Shown here: piece after piece, positions 9,881 to 18,776 of the stretch | How the letters are laid out: each line of letters opens with the position of its first letter | Numbering within the stretch: position 1 is the stretch's first letter | Origin: Anaerosporobacter faecicola | GTDB taxonomy: Bacteria; Bacillota; Clostridia; Lachnospirales; Lachnospiraceae | DNA: 64,000 nt | Direction: 5' to 3' | Assembly: GCF_012070565.1 (NCBI RefSeq) | Contig: NZ_JAAQRO010000006.1 | Span: 52,204-116,203 of the forward strand | Notes under the pieces: model-generated | Told to the model about the DNA's origin: nothing | Databases searched by the model: none | What the model saw: only the letters and a program-made list of their open reading frames with translations | Made by a program: the position numbers and the translations under genes

Positions 9881-10759
9881 CTAGTTTTCTTGTCTATATT
9901 CTATAAAGCCCTCACCCATTACTTCCCTTGCATCTGTAACAATGATGAAAGCCCTTTTATCTATAGAAGAAACAATCTCAACAACAGGTGCGATTTCTTT
10001 TTTGGATAGCACACAAAAGAGCATCTGCTTTTCCTTATTAGAGTACATTCCTCGTGCTGATATTCCTGTAACACCACGGTCCATCTTATACAATATATGT
10101 TGGGATATCTCTTCATACTGATCGGATATAATATAGATTACTTTGGCAAACTTTAATCCTTCTAGAATACCATCCATGACTTTTGAGTTAATATACACTG
10201 CTATAACTGCATACAACGCTTTGTTTAAACCAAATACAGCTGCACCCGTCAACACGATTGCTCCATCGATTACGATCAACAGCTGAGGTACCGTATAATG
10301 TTTAAAATATTTCTGAATAATCATGCCAAATAAATCGGTTCCTCCCGTTGTGGCGCTGGTTAAAAAAACAAGTCCCAGTCCTACCCCACCAATAACACCA
10401 CCAAATACAGAAGCCAACAGATAATCCTGGTATTGCACATCAAAACTTGGCACAATATATAGAGCAATGGTAAAACATACTGTTGCAAATAAGGTTTTAC
10501 CCACAAATCGTTTCCCTTTTAACAGAATTGCTGCTAAGAATAGTGGAATATTAATTATTAAGTTACTAAACCAGATTGGAATACCACCATGAAAAAGATT
10601 TTTTGTAAAATACTTAATCACGATTGCTACACCAGAAACACCTCCCGTTACCATTCCCAAAGGTTCATAAACAACATTTACCGAGACTGCAACTAGCAAG
10701 GTTCCAAGTATAATCAGAATACAATCCATTCCTTTTGACCGCTTTGTTAATATTTCCAT
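9881..10759 (-). CDS. YitT family membrane protein (DUF161/DUF2179)
   Basis: A polytopic inner-membrane protein of the YitT family, 292 residues. About five TM helices span residues 1-190 (GGVSGVAIVIKYF and TGGTDLFGMIIQKYF are family motifs). A cytoplasmic DUF2179 domain follows (about 215-285, GVTGISARGMYSNKEKQ). Its function is not established; some relatives have been linked to amino-acid or ion handling. Start ATG 10759 is preceded by GATGGGG. It stands alone between the UgpC ATPase and the TagA-like gene. Confidence 0.92.
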   Translation of the reverse strand: MEILTKRSKGMDCILIILGTLLVAVSVNVVYEPLGMVTGGVSGVAIVIKYFTKNLFHGGIPIWFSNLIINIPLFLAAILLKGKRFVGKTLFATVCFTIALYIVPSFDVQYQDYLLASVFGGVIGGVGLGLVFLTSATTGGTDLFGMIIQKYFKHYTVPQLLIVIDGAIVLTGAAVFGLNKALYAVIAVYINSKVMDGILEGLKFAKVIYIISDQYEEISQHILYKMDRGVTGISARGMYSNKEKQMLFCVLSKKEIAPVVEIVSSIDKRAFIIVTDAREVMGEGFIEYRQEN

Positions 10760-10882
10760 ACGTCGACCCCATCTTTACTTTACTTATTTAAAATCTTTTG
10801 AATTTTTCAGTTAAATTGCAAACATCATATAACACTACCTATTACTTAATTGTGGTAAGTGAAAAGTTAAACTTATTTATAC

Positions 10883-10925
10883 AAGGGTCAAAAAGTCTTG
10901 TGTAATCCAATCCCTTTTGACCCTT
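10883..10925 (-). terminator. Terminator after tagA-like gene
   Basis: Hairpin AAGGGTCAAAAG/CTTTTTGACCCTT directly after the stop codon at 10929. The U-run is weak (TTGTATAAATAA). Confidence 0.65.
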
Positions 10926-10928
10926 CCG

Positions 10929-11654
10929 TTATTTATTATTATAGTTCTCTAATTTCTTCTTAAATATACGTTTTGCATTACTTTGTTTCCACGGTTTCCA
11001 CGCTTTCAAACGATGGTAGATCCCTTGTAATCCTAATTTCTGCACAACTTTTGGTATTTCATTATATTCCTTCAACATACCATCTTTAATGTCTGCTAGC
11101 ACAAGACATAATTTTGCATTTAACTTTGTGTAATTGTGAGCAATCCATAACTCCTGTTGCGGACTTTCAAGCGCTAGAACCAATATATCTGGTGCTGTAG
11201 CATTGATCTCATTCACCACAAGATCTTCATTCTCCACAATATCTCCCATATAAGAACCAGCAATTATAAACCGGTCTTCTGCTTTTCTCTTATAATTCAA
11301 AAAACTCTCCACTTGATTTACCATATCTGATATTACAAATACTGTCTTCTTAGACCCTTCCATATTCCGAACACTTAATTGCAGTTTATGAAAGTCACTT
11401 ACATAGTTTGAATTCTCATATATGTGAGGACATGGTAGATACAGTAACATCTCCTGCGACGGCAATATATAATCTGCACAAGTTAAACTGTTTCTGAATT
11501 CTTCATCTTCATTAGCATACTCCAGAGTTTTGGCAGTAATAAGGAACACAATATTTAAATAATCATTTAACAGAAACTCTTTTAATTTCTGACTGAACGC
11601 TAGAACCGATATAGCGTCCAAATCCACTCCCATTACATTAATCTTATTCTTCAT
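10929..11654 (-). CDS. WecG/TagA/CpsF-family glycosyltransferase, divergent
   Basis: The family transfers a sugar (for example ManNAc) to a lipid-linked acceptor in teichoic acid or capsule synthesis. The N-terminus (MKNKINVMGVDLDAISV) and the SPQQELWIAHN motif match the family. The region that normally reads ADGxGVV is altered to ADYILPSQEMLLYL, so substrate binding or activity may differ. ATG 11654 is chosen because GGAGG lies 5 bases upstream; this gives 241 residues, the usual length. It is 58 bases behind the LytR_C gene, so the two probably form one envelope-polymer operon. Confidence 0.8.
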   Translation of the reverse strand: MKNKINVMGVDLDAISVLAFSQKLKEFLLNDYLNIVFLITAKTLEYANEDEEFRNSLTCADYILPSQEMLLYLPCPHIYENSNYVSDFHKLQLSVRNMEGSKKTVFVISDMVNQVESFLNYKRKAEDRFIIAGSYMGDIVENEDLVVNEINATAPDILVLALESPQQELWIAHNYTKLNAKLCLVLADIKDGMLKEYNEIPKVVQKLGLQGIYHRLKAWKPWKQSNAKRIFKKKLENYNNK

Positions 11655-11712
11655 AGTAACCTCCATACTCACTATTAGTAACTCACTAAATCGTGATTGT
11701 TAACGGTTATTC

Positions 11713-12855
11713 CTATCTATTCTCTGAAACTCCTAATATGATCTGTATATCATATCCTACTGGTACTTCTCCCACTTCAACTGTGGCAGCTTGAAACAAT
11801 GAAACCAAATCCAAACCAAGTCCTTCTTGATTTACTATAATTTTTGTTTCTTCTAAAACAGTATCTGTATAATTACCGATTTCACCAACGGTAAATCCAG
11901 CATTTTGAATAATCGAACTGTATTTGCTTGCCAATCCTGTAATTTTGCTTCCATTCAATAAGGAAATGGCATGTCCTATCGACGAGATTGGCTCAACTGT
12001 TGATGCTTCTTCCTGTGTTATTGTATAAGCCTCATTGGCAATTAACTGTTGAATCAATTGCTGGGTCTTTTCTTCGTCCACACTATACGTATCTCCCTCA
12101 TGTATTCCTGGTAGAATATAATAGTAAATGTAATCTGGATTTACATTCTTGTAAGTAGATGCGTATTTTTGTTTGGATTCCAACGACAAGTTCGACTTTG
12201 CCACTTCGTAAAATCGAGCAAGATATTCCTTCATGGACAAGGATTCTTCTTCCCCAATAGTTGTAATCAAACTGTCTTTTATCGTATAAACAGTTCCTTC
12301 CAATGATTCCCCATCTCCAAGTACCATTGTTTTTTCTTCTGTATTAAAAATAGATTCCGCCGTTTCTTTATCAATAATCGTGTAACAACTTAATTCATTA
12401 CCTAACAATTCATTTATGATCAGCTTCCCGTATCCGAACCTGGTAGAATTATCAAAAAAAGCATTTAGCTTTTCTAATGATATAATCTGCGGAATTTGCG
12501 CATCTTTCGCATATAACTTCTGATATAATTCCGTTGATAATGTAAAATTAGCATTAACGGGGATTGTAACATAATCCAAATTATACGTATACGTATTCAG
12601 AATTTCCACTACAGCTCCCTCTATATTATCTTCTTCATCTGCTATATAGATTAAGTTCCTGCAAATATTATCTGCAACTCCGTCACTTGCCATCGTCGTA
12701 GTCGTAGCAGATGGGGAAGCATCTTTATGTGTTAGTTTGTATATTCCCAATGTGATCTTATACGATGCAAAACCAACAATAAACATAAGTATCATCATAC
12801 AGCCTGTTCGAACAAAACCTCTTACAAATGCCTGTACGTGTTTATTTCGTTTCAT
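11713..12855 (-). CDS. Membrane-anchored LytR_C-domain protein (LCP-like)
   Basis: 380 residues with an N-terminal TM helix (about 15-35) and an extracellular region. The region at about 70-250 has the look of a degraded LytR-CpsA-Psr fold (VEILNTYTYNLDYVTIPVN). The C-terminal LytR_C domain (about 290-370) contains LLNGSKITGLASKYSSIIQ and FTVGEIGNYTD. True LCP enzymes attach teichoic acids or capsule to peptidoglycan using conserved Arg/Asp residues, which I do not see clearly here. Start ATG has AAGGAAATGAG upstream. Co-directional with the TagA-like gene. Confidence 0.72.
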   Translation of the reverse strand: MKRNKHVQAFVRGFVRTGCMMILMFIVGFASYKITLGIYKLTHKDASPSATTTTMASDGVADNICRNLIYIADEEDNIEGAVVEILNTYTYNLDYVTIPVNANFTLSTELYQKLYAKDAQIPQIISLEKLNAFFDNSTRFGYGKLIINELLGNELSCYTIIDKETAESIFNTEEKTMVLGDGESLEGTVYTIKDSLITTIGEEESLSMKEYLARFYEVAKSNLSLESKQKYASTYKNVNPDYIYYYILPGIHEGDTYSVDEEKTQQLIQQLIANEAYTITQEEASTVEPISSIGHAISLLNGSKITGLASKYSSIIQNAGFTVGEIGNYTDTVLEETKIIVNQEGLGLDLVSLFQAATVEVGEVPVGYDIQIILGVSENR

Positions 12856-13015
12856 AACTCATTTCCTTTGCTAAAGCATAACAAAACTATAGCAATTCCT
12901 TTCATGCAATTTCACTAATATTTTCTACAATTCTTGGTTTCTTTTCCCTTTCGTACACAAAGTAGTATAGCAGATACCGTAAAAACTATCAACTATGGAA
13001 TTTTCTTCATGTTCC

Positions 13016-13053
13016 TTGCAAATTTTCAAAAGAGTCATTACAATAGTTGTAAT
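13016..13053 (+). promoter_or_regulatory. Promoter and palindromic operator of the SDR gene
   Basis: TTGCAA (13016-13021), 17-bp spacer, TACAAT (13039-13044). The -10 lies inside the palindrome ATTACAATAGTTGTAAT (13037-13053), a likely repressor site. The rest of 12856-13015 shows no gene. Confidence 0.55.
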
Positions 13054-13080
13054 CATTATATAGATGAAGGAGGATTTTAC

Positions 13081-13812
13081 ATGATTGCAAAAACCGTCAT
13101 TGTTACCGGGGCGTCAAGGGGTATTGGCAGAGCAACTGCTCTATACTTTGCAAAAGCAGGTTATCATGTTGCCATAAGCTGTCAATCCAATGCGGCTTTA
13201 TTAAAAGAAGTGGAAGAAGAGATTCTCTCCTATGGTGTTCGATGTATATCATATGTAGGAAATATGGGAGAAGAAGAACATGCACTGTGTTTCTGTAAGC
13301 AGGCACTTGAAGCATTTGGTCATATTGATGTATTGATCAACAATGCTGGTATATCTATGATTGGTTTGCTCAGCGATCTTTCTCTCACCGATTGGAATAC
13401 AATTTTAACTGCCAATCTAACTAGTGTTTTTCTTTGCTCAAAGGCAGTTATCCCTTCCATGGTACATCAAAAGTCAGGTCGGATCATTAATATCTCCTCT
13501 GTGTGGGGAATAGCAGGCGCTTCATGTGAAGTAGCTTATTCTGCAACCAAAGGTGGTATCAATTCCTTCACCAAAGCATTGGCAAAGGAACTGGCACCAA
13601 GTAATGTTCAAGTAAATGCCATTGCATGCGGAACAATCGATACCCAAATGAATCAATTTCTATCCCAAGATGATCGCGAAGCACTAGAATCCGAAATTCC
13701 AAGTGGACGCTTTGCAAGCCCTACTGATGTAGCAGAGTTCGTTTTCGCAATTGCCACAGGCAATTCCTATCTTACAGGGCAAGTAATTCCATTTGATGGA
13801 GCCTGGTTATAA
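13081..13812 (+). CDS. Short-chain dehydrogenase/reductase, FabG-like
   Basis: A 243-residue NAD(P)(H)-dependent SDR. Cofactor motif TGASRGIG (about residues 9-16), NNAG (about 86-89), catalytic Ser in ISSVWG and YSATK. The C-terminal PSGRFASPTDVAEFVFAIA is typical of 3-oxoacyl-ACP reductases, but no fatty-acid genes adjoin it, so the substrate is open. ATG 13081 is preceded by GAAGGAGG, which rules out longer forms. It is monocistronic on the plus strand and its terminator overlaps its own stop codon. Confidence 0.9.
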   Translation: MIAKTVIVTGASRGIGRATALYFAKAGYHVAISCQSNAALLKEVEEEILSYGVRCISYVGNMGEEEHALCFCKQALEAFGHIDVLINNAGISMIGLLSDLSLTDWNTILTANLTSVFLCSKAVIPSMVHQKSGRIINISSVWGIAGASCEVAYSATKGGINSFTKALAKELAPSNVQVNAIACGTIDTQMNQFLSQDDREALESEIPSGRFASPTDVAEFVFAIATGNSYLTGQVIPFDGAWL

Positions 13813-13833
13813 CAGGCTCCTATTTTATTTTTT
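13798..13833 (+). terminator. Terminator overlapping the SDR stop codon
   Basis: GGAGCC-(TGGTTATAACA)-GGCTCC followed by TATTTTATTTTTT. The stop TAA lies in the loop. It sits between convergent genes only 12 bases apart. Confidence 0.88.
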
Positions 13834-15270
13834 ACTAATCTTCTTTATCCGATCAACTACTTGATTATTAATCGCTTCCGCATTATTAATAAAAATTACA
13901 TCTTTGATCTTCTTTTTCTTTACCAAGGAAATGATATTTCCTTCATAGTAACGGTAATCAATAATATAGATTTTCCGATAATGATCCACTAAAAATGGAA
14001 TCATCGCATTCCCATAAGATTCTTTAATGACAATACAACTATCTTTGGTCTTACTTTTTGAATTGGTAATGGTTGCATATGGATTATCACCTGCTGCAAA
14101 TGTGCTATATTTTGCATTGTTTGCATATTTTGAAACATCATTTACAATCGGCCATGTATGCTCCTCACCATTCCTGTCAATGAACTTCATTGTATTGGTT
14201 CCCATTGGGACATAGGTTTCAATGGTATCCTTCTTCTTTTTTAGTATTTTTGATTGATTGGACGCAGCATAATATGATCCCAAAAAGTTCTTATACTTAT
14301 GTTTTTCAAATTGATCTAGGGTATTCGGTTGAATTCCTTTATCCTCACAGAATTTCTCATACGCATAATATGCTCCCAAAGCTGTCCAATGGTGATCTGT
14401 TCGAAAGTAAATGTATTCATCTGCATGCTCCTTAATTGCATCATAAACATCGACAGGTACAACCTTTTTACTTAATTTTGAATAAATATAGGAAAATGCA
14501 TCTTTCTGGTTACTTGTTCCTACCAGTTTACTTTTTTCTTCATCTAAGTAAATTCCTACACTTGTAGGTGCCAACAAATCATATACGGTAGCAACACCAT
14601 CTAACTGCTTTGCAACAGAATTAATTGCTTTTGCATAATTATTAGCAGATTTTAAGCTAAAATAATACAAACTGAACGCACGCTCTTTTGTTACATATAC
14701 ACTACCAAATGTCTCTCCAGCCGTAATGTCCTTCTTACTGATGGTAGGGTCTTCTACCTTTTCAGTAGCATCTCCTTCTCCTGTCCCATCTTCTTTTTCA
14801 ATCGACTCTTCTTCGATTAAATCCTCTTCTTTTTCAACCGGACTCTCTCCCACAGATTCCTCTTCTTTTTCAACTGGATCTTCTCCCACAGATTCCTCTT
14901 TTTCTTCCACTTCCACATTATCTATCCATTCCCCATCAACTGTTGGAATCTCATCTGCTAAAATGGCATCCCCTGTAATCTGTTCCTCTTGTAATCCATA
15001 TCCTTCTTCTAGTGTATCATTTAACGTAAGGAGTTTTTCTCGAAATGGATACGTATCTGCATACCATGTTGTCAATTTATCAAAGTACTCCCCGCTCCAC
15101 AACTTTGCTATTTGAAAGGAAGGGAACTCTTCTAATTTACGATTTTCTACTTTTGAAAAGTTGGGACGTAGAACATATATGGCGCCTAGGAGCATGCCAC
15201 CAAACAAGCATACAAAGAATACCACAATTCGTATTTTCTGAAACAATTTCCACTTTTCCCTTTGGTCCAT
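13825..15270 (-). CDS. DHHW family protein (AlgJ/AlgX-like)
   Basis: An extracellular, TM-anchored (about residues 12-33) protein with the signature FRTDHHWTALGAYYAYEKF at about 290. The family is related to AlgJ/AlgX SGNH-like enzymes that O-acetylate surface polysaccharides together with an MBOAT. N-terminal ENRKLEEFPSF is also typical. An acidic low-complexity insert (about 115-175) contains repeats of SVGE(D/S)PVEKEE, probably a flexible linker across the wall. It lies 75 bases downstream of the MBOAT gene in the same direction, so the pair forms an O-acylation module. Confidence 0.9.
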   Translation of the reverse strand: MDQREKWKLFQKIRIVVFFVCLFGGMLLGAIYVLRPNFSKVENRKLEEFPSFQIAKLWSGEYFDKLTTWYADTYPFREKLLTLNDTLEEGYGLQEEQITGDAILADEIPTVDGEWIDNVEVEEKEESVGEDPVEKEEESVGESPVEKEEDLIEEESIEKEDGTGEGDATEKVEDPTISKKDITAGETFGSVYVTKERAFSLYYFSLKSANNYAKAINSVAKQLDGVATVYDLLAPTSVGIYLDEEKSKLVGTSNQKDAFSYIYSKLSKKVVPVDVYDAIKEHADEYIYFRTDHHWTALGAYYAYEKFCEDKGIQPNTLDQFEKHKYKNFLGSYYAASNQSKILKKKKDTIETYVPMGTNTMKFIDRNGEEHTWPIVNDVSKYANNAKYSTFAAGDNPYATITNSKSKTKDSCIVIKESYGNAMIPFLVDHYRKIYIIDYRYYEGNIISLVKKKKIKDVIFINNAEAINNQVVDRIKKISKK

Positions 15271-15345
15271 AAACTCACTCCTTCAAAACGATTGCTACAT
15301 GCAGTAATTACAACAATCTATTGCCTAACAATTAAAACATTTTCA

Positions 15346-16770
15346 TTAAAACTGATAATAAATAAACGGGTTATAACTATTTCCAACCAACGACATAACC
15401 GAAAGAAGTAAGAGAATTGGTATAACTGCCACATTTGCTATCATTACTAGATTCATTACCCATCTGTGTCGAATGCCCCATTCGATCAACCACTCATTGA
15501 TGAATCGAATCAGACCTGTAGAACCAACTATGGCTGCTATAATAAAGAAACAATTGTTCTTAAGTAATAGCATTGTTCGAAGATCGATCCCCACAAGATT
15601 GCCTGCTCCAAACATGCTTTTCCCGATCTGCAACATCAGATTCAGATCTGTGTATCGGAACAATAGCCATCCAAAATAAACAACCACCAATGTATAAATA
15701 TGAGAGATTCCTTTTCCTCGTTTGCTTACCCTCTTTGAAAAGAAAATCTTTTCTACTATGATAAATACACAGAAATACAATCCCCACAGAATATAGTTTA
15801 CTGCTGCTCCATGCCAGAATCCTGTTAATGCCCATACGATTATGAGATTCAATATAGTTCGTCCTAATCCCAAACGATTTCCACCAAGTGGAATATATAC
15901 ATAGTCTCTGAAAAAACTTCCTAAAGAAATATGCCATCTTCTCCAGAACTCACTTATGGATTTTGCCATATATGGATATCTAAAATTCTCTCGGTAAGTA
16001 AATCCCACCATTTTTCCTAGACCAATTGCCATATCCGAATAAGCAGAAAAGTCCATATATATTTGAAGCATATAAAATAACACACCAAACCATAAACCGG
16101 TTACGCTAGATGTAGATAAATTCTCTAGTTTATCTGGTAGCAAAGTATCCGCAAGTGCCGCCAAATGGTTGGCAAATACAGCTTTTTTGGCTAGTCCCAC
16201 GCTAAAACGTGTAATTCCTTGATTCACCATCTCAGTCGTTACCATCCGATTGTCAATCTGTCTTGCAATCTCTTGATAACGGACAATTGGTCCAGCAATG
16301 CATTGATGAAACAAACTGGCATACAACAATAGTTTTGGGAAAGATTCCTGTACCTCACAATCCTCTCGATATACATCAACTACATAAGATAGCAATTGAA
16401 ATGTATAAAAGGATATACCAATAGGAAGCACTAGATCAATTCTTTGAAAATCTCCTTTTGTAAGATTTCGCAATAAATCAATAAAGAAATTCGTATATTT
16501 AAAGAACACTAAGATCATCAATAGTAAAGTAACCGTTCCCCAAAGCCACATTCTACGTATCGGTCTACGATGACTCGCATCAATTAATAATCCGCCAATA
16601 TAACTTATTACAGTCATTCCAATTAACACATAGATTAATTTTAAACCACCAAATGAATAGAAGATTAAGGAACTGATCAGTAAGACCCAATTCTTGTTCC
16701 TACTAAAATAATACGCGATTAACGACAATGGTAAAAATAAAAACATAAAAATCAAACTAGAAAATACCAT
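15346..16770 (-). CDS. MBOAT family O-acyltransferase (AlgI/DltB-like)
   Basis: A polytopic membrane acyltransferase of 474 residues that moves acyl groups across the membrane to surface polymers. It has about 10 TM helices, with the family motifs EFWRRWHISLGSFFRDYVY (about 270) and GFWHGAAVNYILWG containing the catalytic His (about 315). The start ATG has AAAAGGGG upstream. The DHHW partner follows; no dlt genes are present, so polysaccharide acetylation is more likely than teichoic-acid D-alanylation. Confidence 0.93.
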   Translation of the reverse strand: MVFSSLIFMFLFLPLSLIAYYFSRNKNWVLLISSLIFYSFGGLKLIYVLIGMTVISYIGGLLIDASHRRPIRRMWLWGTVTLLLMILVFFKYTNFFIDLLRNLTKGDFQRIDLVLPIGISFYTFQLLSYVVDVYREDCEVQESFPKLLLYASLFHQCIAGPIVRYQEIARQIDNRMVTTEMVNQGITRFSVGLAKKAVFANHLAALADTLLPDKLENLSTSSVTGLWFGVLFYMLQIYMDFSAYSDMAIGLGKMVGFTYRENFRYPYMAKSISEFWRRWHISLGSFFRDYVYIPLGGNRLGLGRTILNLIIVWALTGFWHGAAVNYILWGLYFCVFIIVEKIFFSKRVSKRGKGISHIYTLVVVYFGWLLFRYTDLNLMLQIGKSMFGAGNLVGIDLRTMLLLKNNCFFIIAAIVGSTGLIRFINEWLIEWGIRHRWVMNLVMIANVAVIPILLLLSVMSLVGNSYNPFIYYQF

Positions 16771-16863
16771 CGTTCTACCCCTTTTCTAATATCAATACTC
16801 GTTAAATACAAAATTCTACATTAATGTCGCCTAAGTAAAAAATATAACAAAATATACAACATA

Positions 16864-16908
16864 AAACAAGAGGGGGAAACAGTAAATATATTACCATTCT
16901 CCCCTCTT
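16864..16908 (-). terminator. Terminator after aspS2
   Basis: Minus-strand hairpin AAGAGGGG/CCCCCTCTT with a large loop, followed by GTTTTATG. It lies about 130 bases after the aspS2 stop. The remaining 16771-17036 shows nothing further. Confidence 0.6.
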
Positions 16909-17036
16909 ATTAACATATTTCATCTTTTCTCATTTTATGCTACAAGAATAATAAAGTATTGTGTTTTATACTTATATGAAACGCAAGACCTCTACTCTAT
17001 TCTGCTTATTCGCCAATGTAGTATTTTAAATAAGTA

Positions 17037-18428
17037 TTAAGGCACCAAGCGATGAATATCTCTTGGGAATAATGTTCCTCTACGTACATTATCTAGTTCA
17101 AGTAAACAGCTCGTTAACCGCTCAAGTCCAAGCCCCAATCCTCCATGAGGTGGCATCGCGTATTTGTGCATCATCAGATAACTTTCAAAGGCTTCTACAT
17201 CCATATTTCGCTTCTTCATCTTCGCAATCTGTTCATGATAATTGTGTATTCTCTGCCCTCCTGTGGTAACTTCTAGTCCGCGGAAAAGGAGGTCAAAACT
17301 TAAGGTCACATCAGGATTCTCAGGGTCTTCCATCGCATAGAATGGACGTTTTTTTGTTGGATAGTGTGTAACAAAGATCAATTCACTTCCCCACTGTTTG
17401 TGTACTAGCTCACACAATAATTTTTCTTCTTCTGGTTCAAAATCATCATAATCACGTATCGTTCGTCCATACTCTTTTGCTACCCACTCTTTTGCTTCAT
17501 GAAATGGGATGGTTGGAATTGATATCGCTTCTGGAATATTAACTTTTAACAGTTCTATCTCTCCTGTATAGTTCTTCTGCAGTTCTGCAAATACCGCTTG
17601 TATCATTCCAGTCTCCATCTCCATGATCTCTTTGAAATCTTTGATATACCCCATTTCAAAATCCACACTGGTATACTCATTCAGATGTCTGCTTGTATCG
17701 TGTTTTTCTGCGCGAAATACAGGTGCTATCTCGAACACTCTCTCGTAAACACCTACCATCATTTGCTTATAAAACTGTGGACTCTGTGCCAGATATGCAT
17801 CTTTCTCAAAATACTTTAATTGAAAGATATTAGCTCCCCCTTCCGCTCCAGCATAGACAATCTTTGGTGTATGAATTTCTGTAAATTGATTGTTATATAG
17901 ATAATTTCTTATTCCTCGACAGATTCCCTCTTGGATTTTAAAGATTGCTCTCTCTTTTTCATTACGCAAGGTAATTGGACGGTAATCTAGGAGATTTTCT
18001 ATAGAGGTATCTACTTTCTTATTATGAATAACAATAGGAAGTTCTTCCTCTGGTGTGGATAATACCTCAACCCCAACCAATCGTAGTTCATATCCACTTC
18101 TGCTACGTTCCTCCTTTACCACATCAGCTGTCATGATAACGGTAGCTTCTTCTCGGAGCAGGGAAAGTGGGAACTTCGCATATTCTTCACTATACACACA
18201 CTGGATCACTGTCCTCTTTGTCCGTAGCAGGACAAATGCAAAACCACTCATTTTACGAATTTTATAGATACTTCCATGGACCTTAACTCGCTCACCAATT
18301 CTATTTTCCATATCTTCTGGCTCTACTGTATAGCTGCTTAATTTACCAGTAACTGCATTCCAATTCTGTTTGATCATAATTTGTTTGTTTCTATTTATAT
18401 TTTTTTCATTCATATTTTTTTCATTCAT
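17037..18428 (-). CDS. aspS2: Aspartyl-tRNA synthetase, archaeal/eukaryotic type
   Basis: A class IIb synthetase charging tRNA with Asp. It has an OB-fold anticodon domain (about residues 40-130), motif 2 FRAEKHDTSRHLNEYTSVDFE (split FRAE and HDTSRHLNEY) and motif 3 GLGLGLERL. At 463 residues it lacks the GAD insertion of bacterial AspRS (about 590 residues), so it is the archaeal/non-discriminating type known in some clostridia. Non-discriminating forms also make Asp-tRNA(Asn) for GatCAB. The first codons repeat MNEKN, encoded by a 16-bp tandem duplication, so the start (18428 or 18413) is uncertain. Preceded by a long regulated leader (18438-18770). Confidence 0.93.
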   Translation of the reverse strand: MNEKNMNEKNINRNKQIMIKQNWNAVTGKLSSYTVEPEDMENRIGERVKVHGSIYKIRKMSGFAFVLLRTKRTVIQCVYSEEYAKFPLSLLREEATVIMTADVVKEERSRSGYELRLVGVEVLSTPEEELPIVIHNKKVDTSIENLLDYRPITLRNEKERAIFKIQEGICRGIRNYLYNNQFTEIHTPKIVYAGAEGGANIFQLKYFEKDAYLAQSPQFYKQMMVGVYERVFEIAPVFRAEKHDTSRHLNEYTSVDFEMGYIKDFKEIMEMETGMIQAVFAELQKNYTGEIELLKVNIPEAISIPTIPFHEAKEWVAKEYGRTIRDYDDFEPEEEKLLCELVHKQWGSELIFVTHYPTKKRPFYAMEDPENPDVTLSFDLLFRGLEVTTGGQRIHNYHEQIAKMKKRNMDVEAFESYLMMHKYAMPPHGGLGLGLERLTSCLLELDNVRRGTLFPRDIHRLVP

Positions 18429-18437
18429 ATTGTTTTC

Positions 18438-18503
18438 CTACCTTTCGTGATTTCTATGCAACCTTTGCATAGAATCTCTGCAGGCATCGTCTATATGCCT
18501 CAT
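18438..18503 (-). CDS. Short upstream ORF (21 codons) before aspS2
   Basis: A 21-residue reading frame starting MRHIDDACRDSM and ending in a TAG 9 bases before the aspS2 ATG. Its Shine-Dalgarno GGAAGGTGGTGATCAT is stronger than that of aspS2. The coding region contains a perfect 10-bp hairpin (TTCTATGCAA, AGG loop, 18452-18474). It has three Asp codons, two adjacent. It could couple or tune aspS2 translation. No homology is claimed. Confidence 0.5.
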   Translation of the reverse strand: MRHIDDACRDSMQRLHRNHER

Positions 18504-18532
18504 ATGATCACCACCTTCCAATCGAATACACG

Positions 18533-18577
18533 AAAAAAACCGCATCAGTAATCTGTTACAATTACCAGTGCGGTTTC
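18533..18577 (-). terminator. Leader terminator upstream of aspS2 (attenuator)
   Basis: Minus-strand AACCGCA-TGGTAAT pairs with ATTAC-TGATGCGGTT and is followed by seven U. It lies inside the aspS2 transcript leader, after the leader peptide and before the coding region, so it must be conditionally bypassed. Confidence 0.85.
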
Positions 18578-18671
18578 TCTATATTGATCAATCCATTCAT
18601 TCAACAAGATTTCTCCACACAGGTACAACACCAAAAGCGTTTGTACCTGTGTGGTTTCACAGCTACAAACG
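18578..18671 (-). promoter_or_regulatory. Mutually exclusive leader hairpins of aspS2 attenuator
   Basis: Segment 1 (18672-18658) can pair with segment 2 (18653-18637): GCGTTTGTA/TACAAACGC plus CTGTG/CACAG with one mismatch. Segment 2 can instead pair with segment 3 (18628-18615): CCACACAGGTACAA/TTGTACCTGTGTGG, 14 perfect bp. Free segment 3 (GTGTGG) can pair with CCGCAC (18573-18568) in the 5' arm of the terminator, acting as antiterminator. Segment 1 starts at the stop codon of the Asp-rich leader peptide. Confidence 0.65.
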
Positions 18672-18719
18672 CTAACGATCATCGTCCTTATTCATCTGTT
18701 GAATTGATATGTATCTCAT
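18672..18719 (-). CDS. Asp-rich leader peptide controlling aspS2
   Basis: Fifteen residues, MRYISIQQMNKDDDR, with Shine-Dalgarno AGAGGA 7 bases before ATG. It lies about 50 bases into the transcript. Three consecutive Asp codons (GAC GAT GAT) stand two codons before the stop, which is immediately followed by segment 1 of the attenuator. Inferred role: ribosome stalling when Asp-tRNA is scarce leaves segment 1 free, so 1:2 forms, segment 3 pairs with the terminator arm, and aspS2 is read through. Confidence 0.7.
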   Translation of the reverse strand: MRYISIQQMNKDDDR

Positions 18720-18776
18720 ATGTTTGTCCTCTTTCATAAATTTGATGTACTTGCTTTTCTTACGATTCTATTTCAT

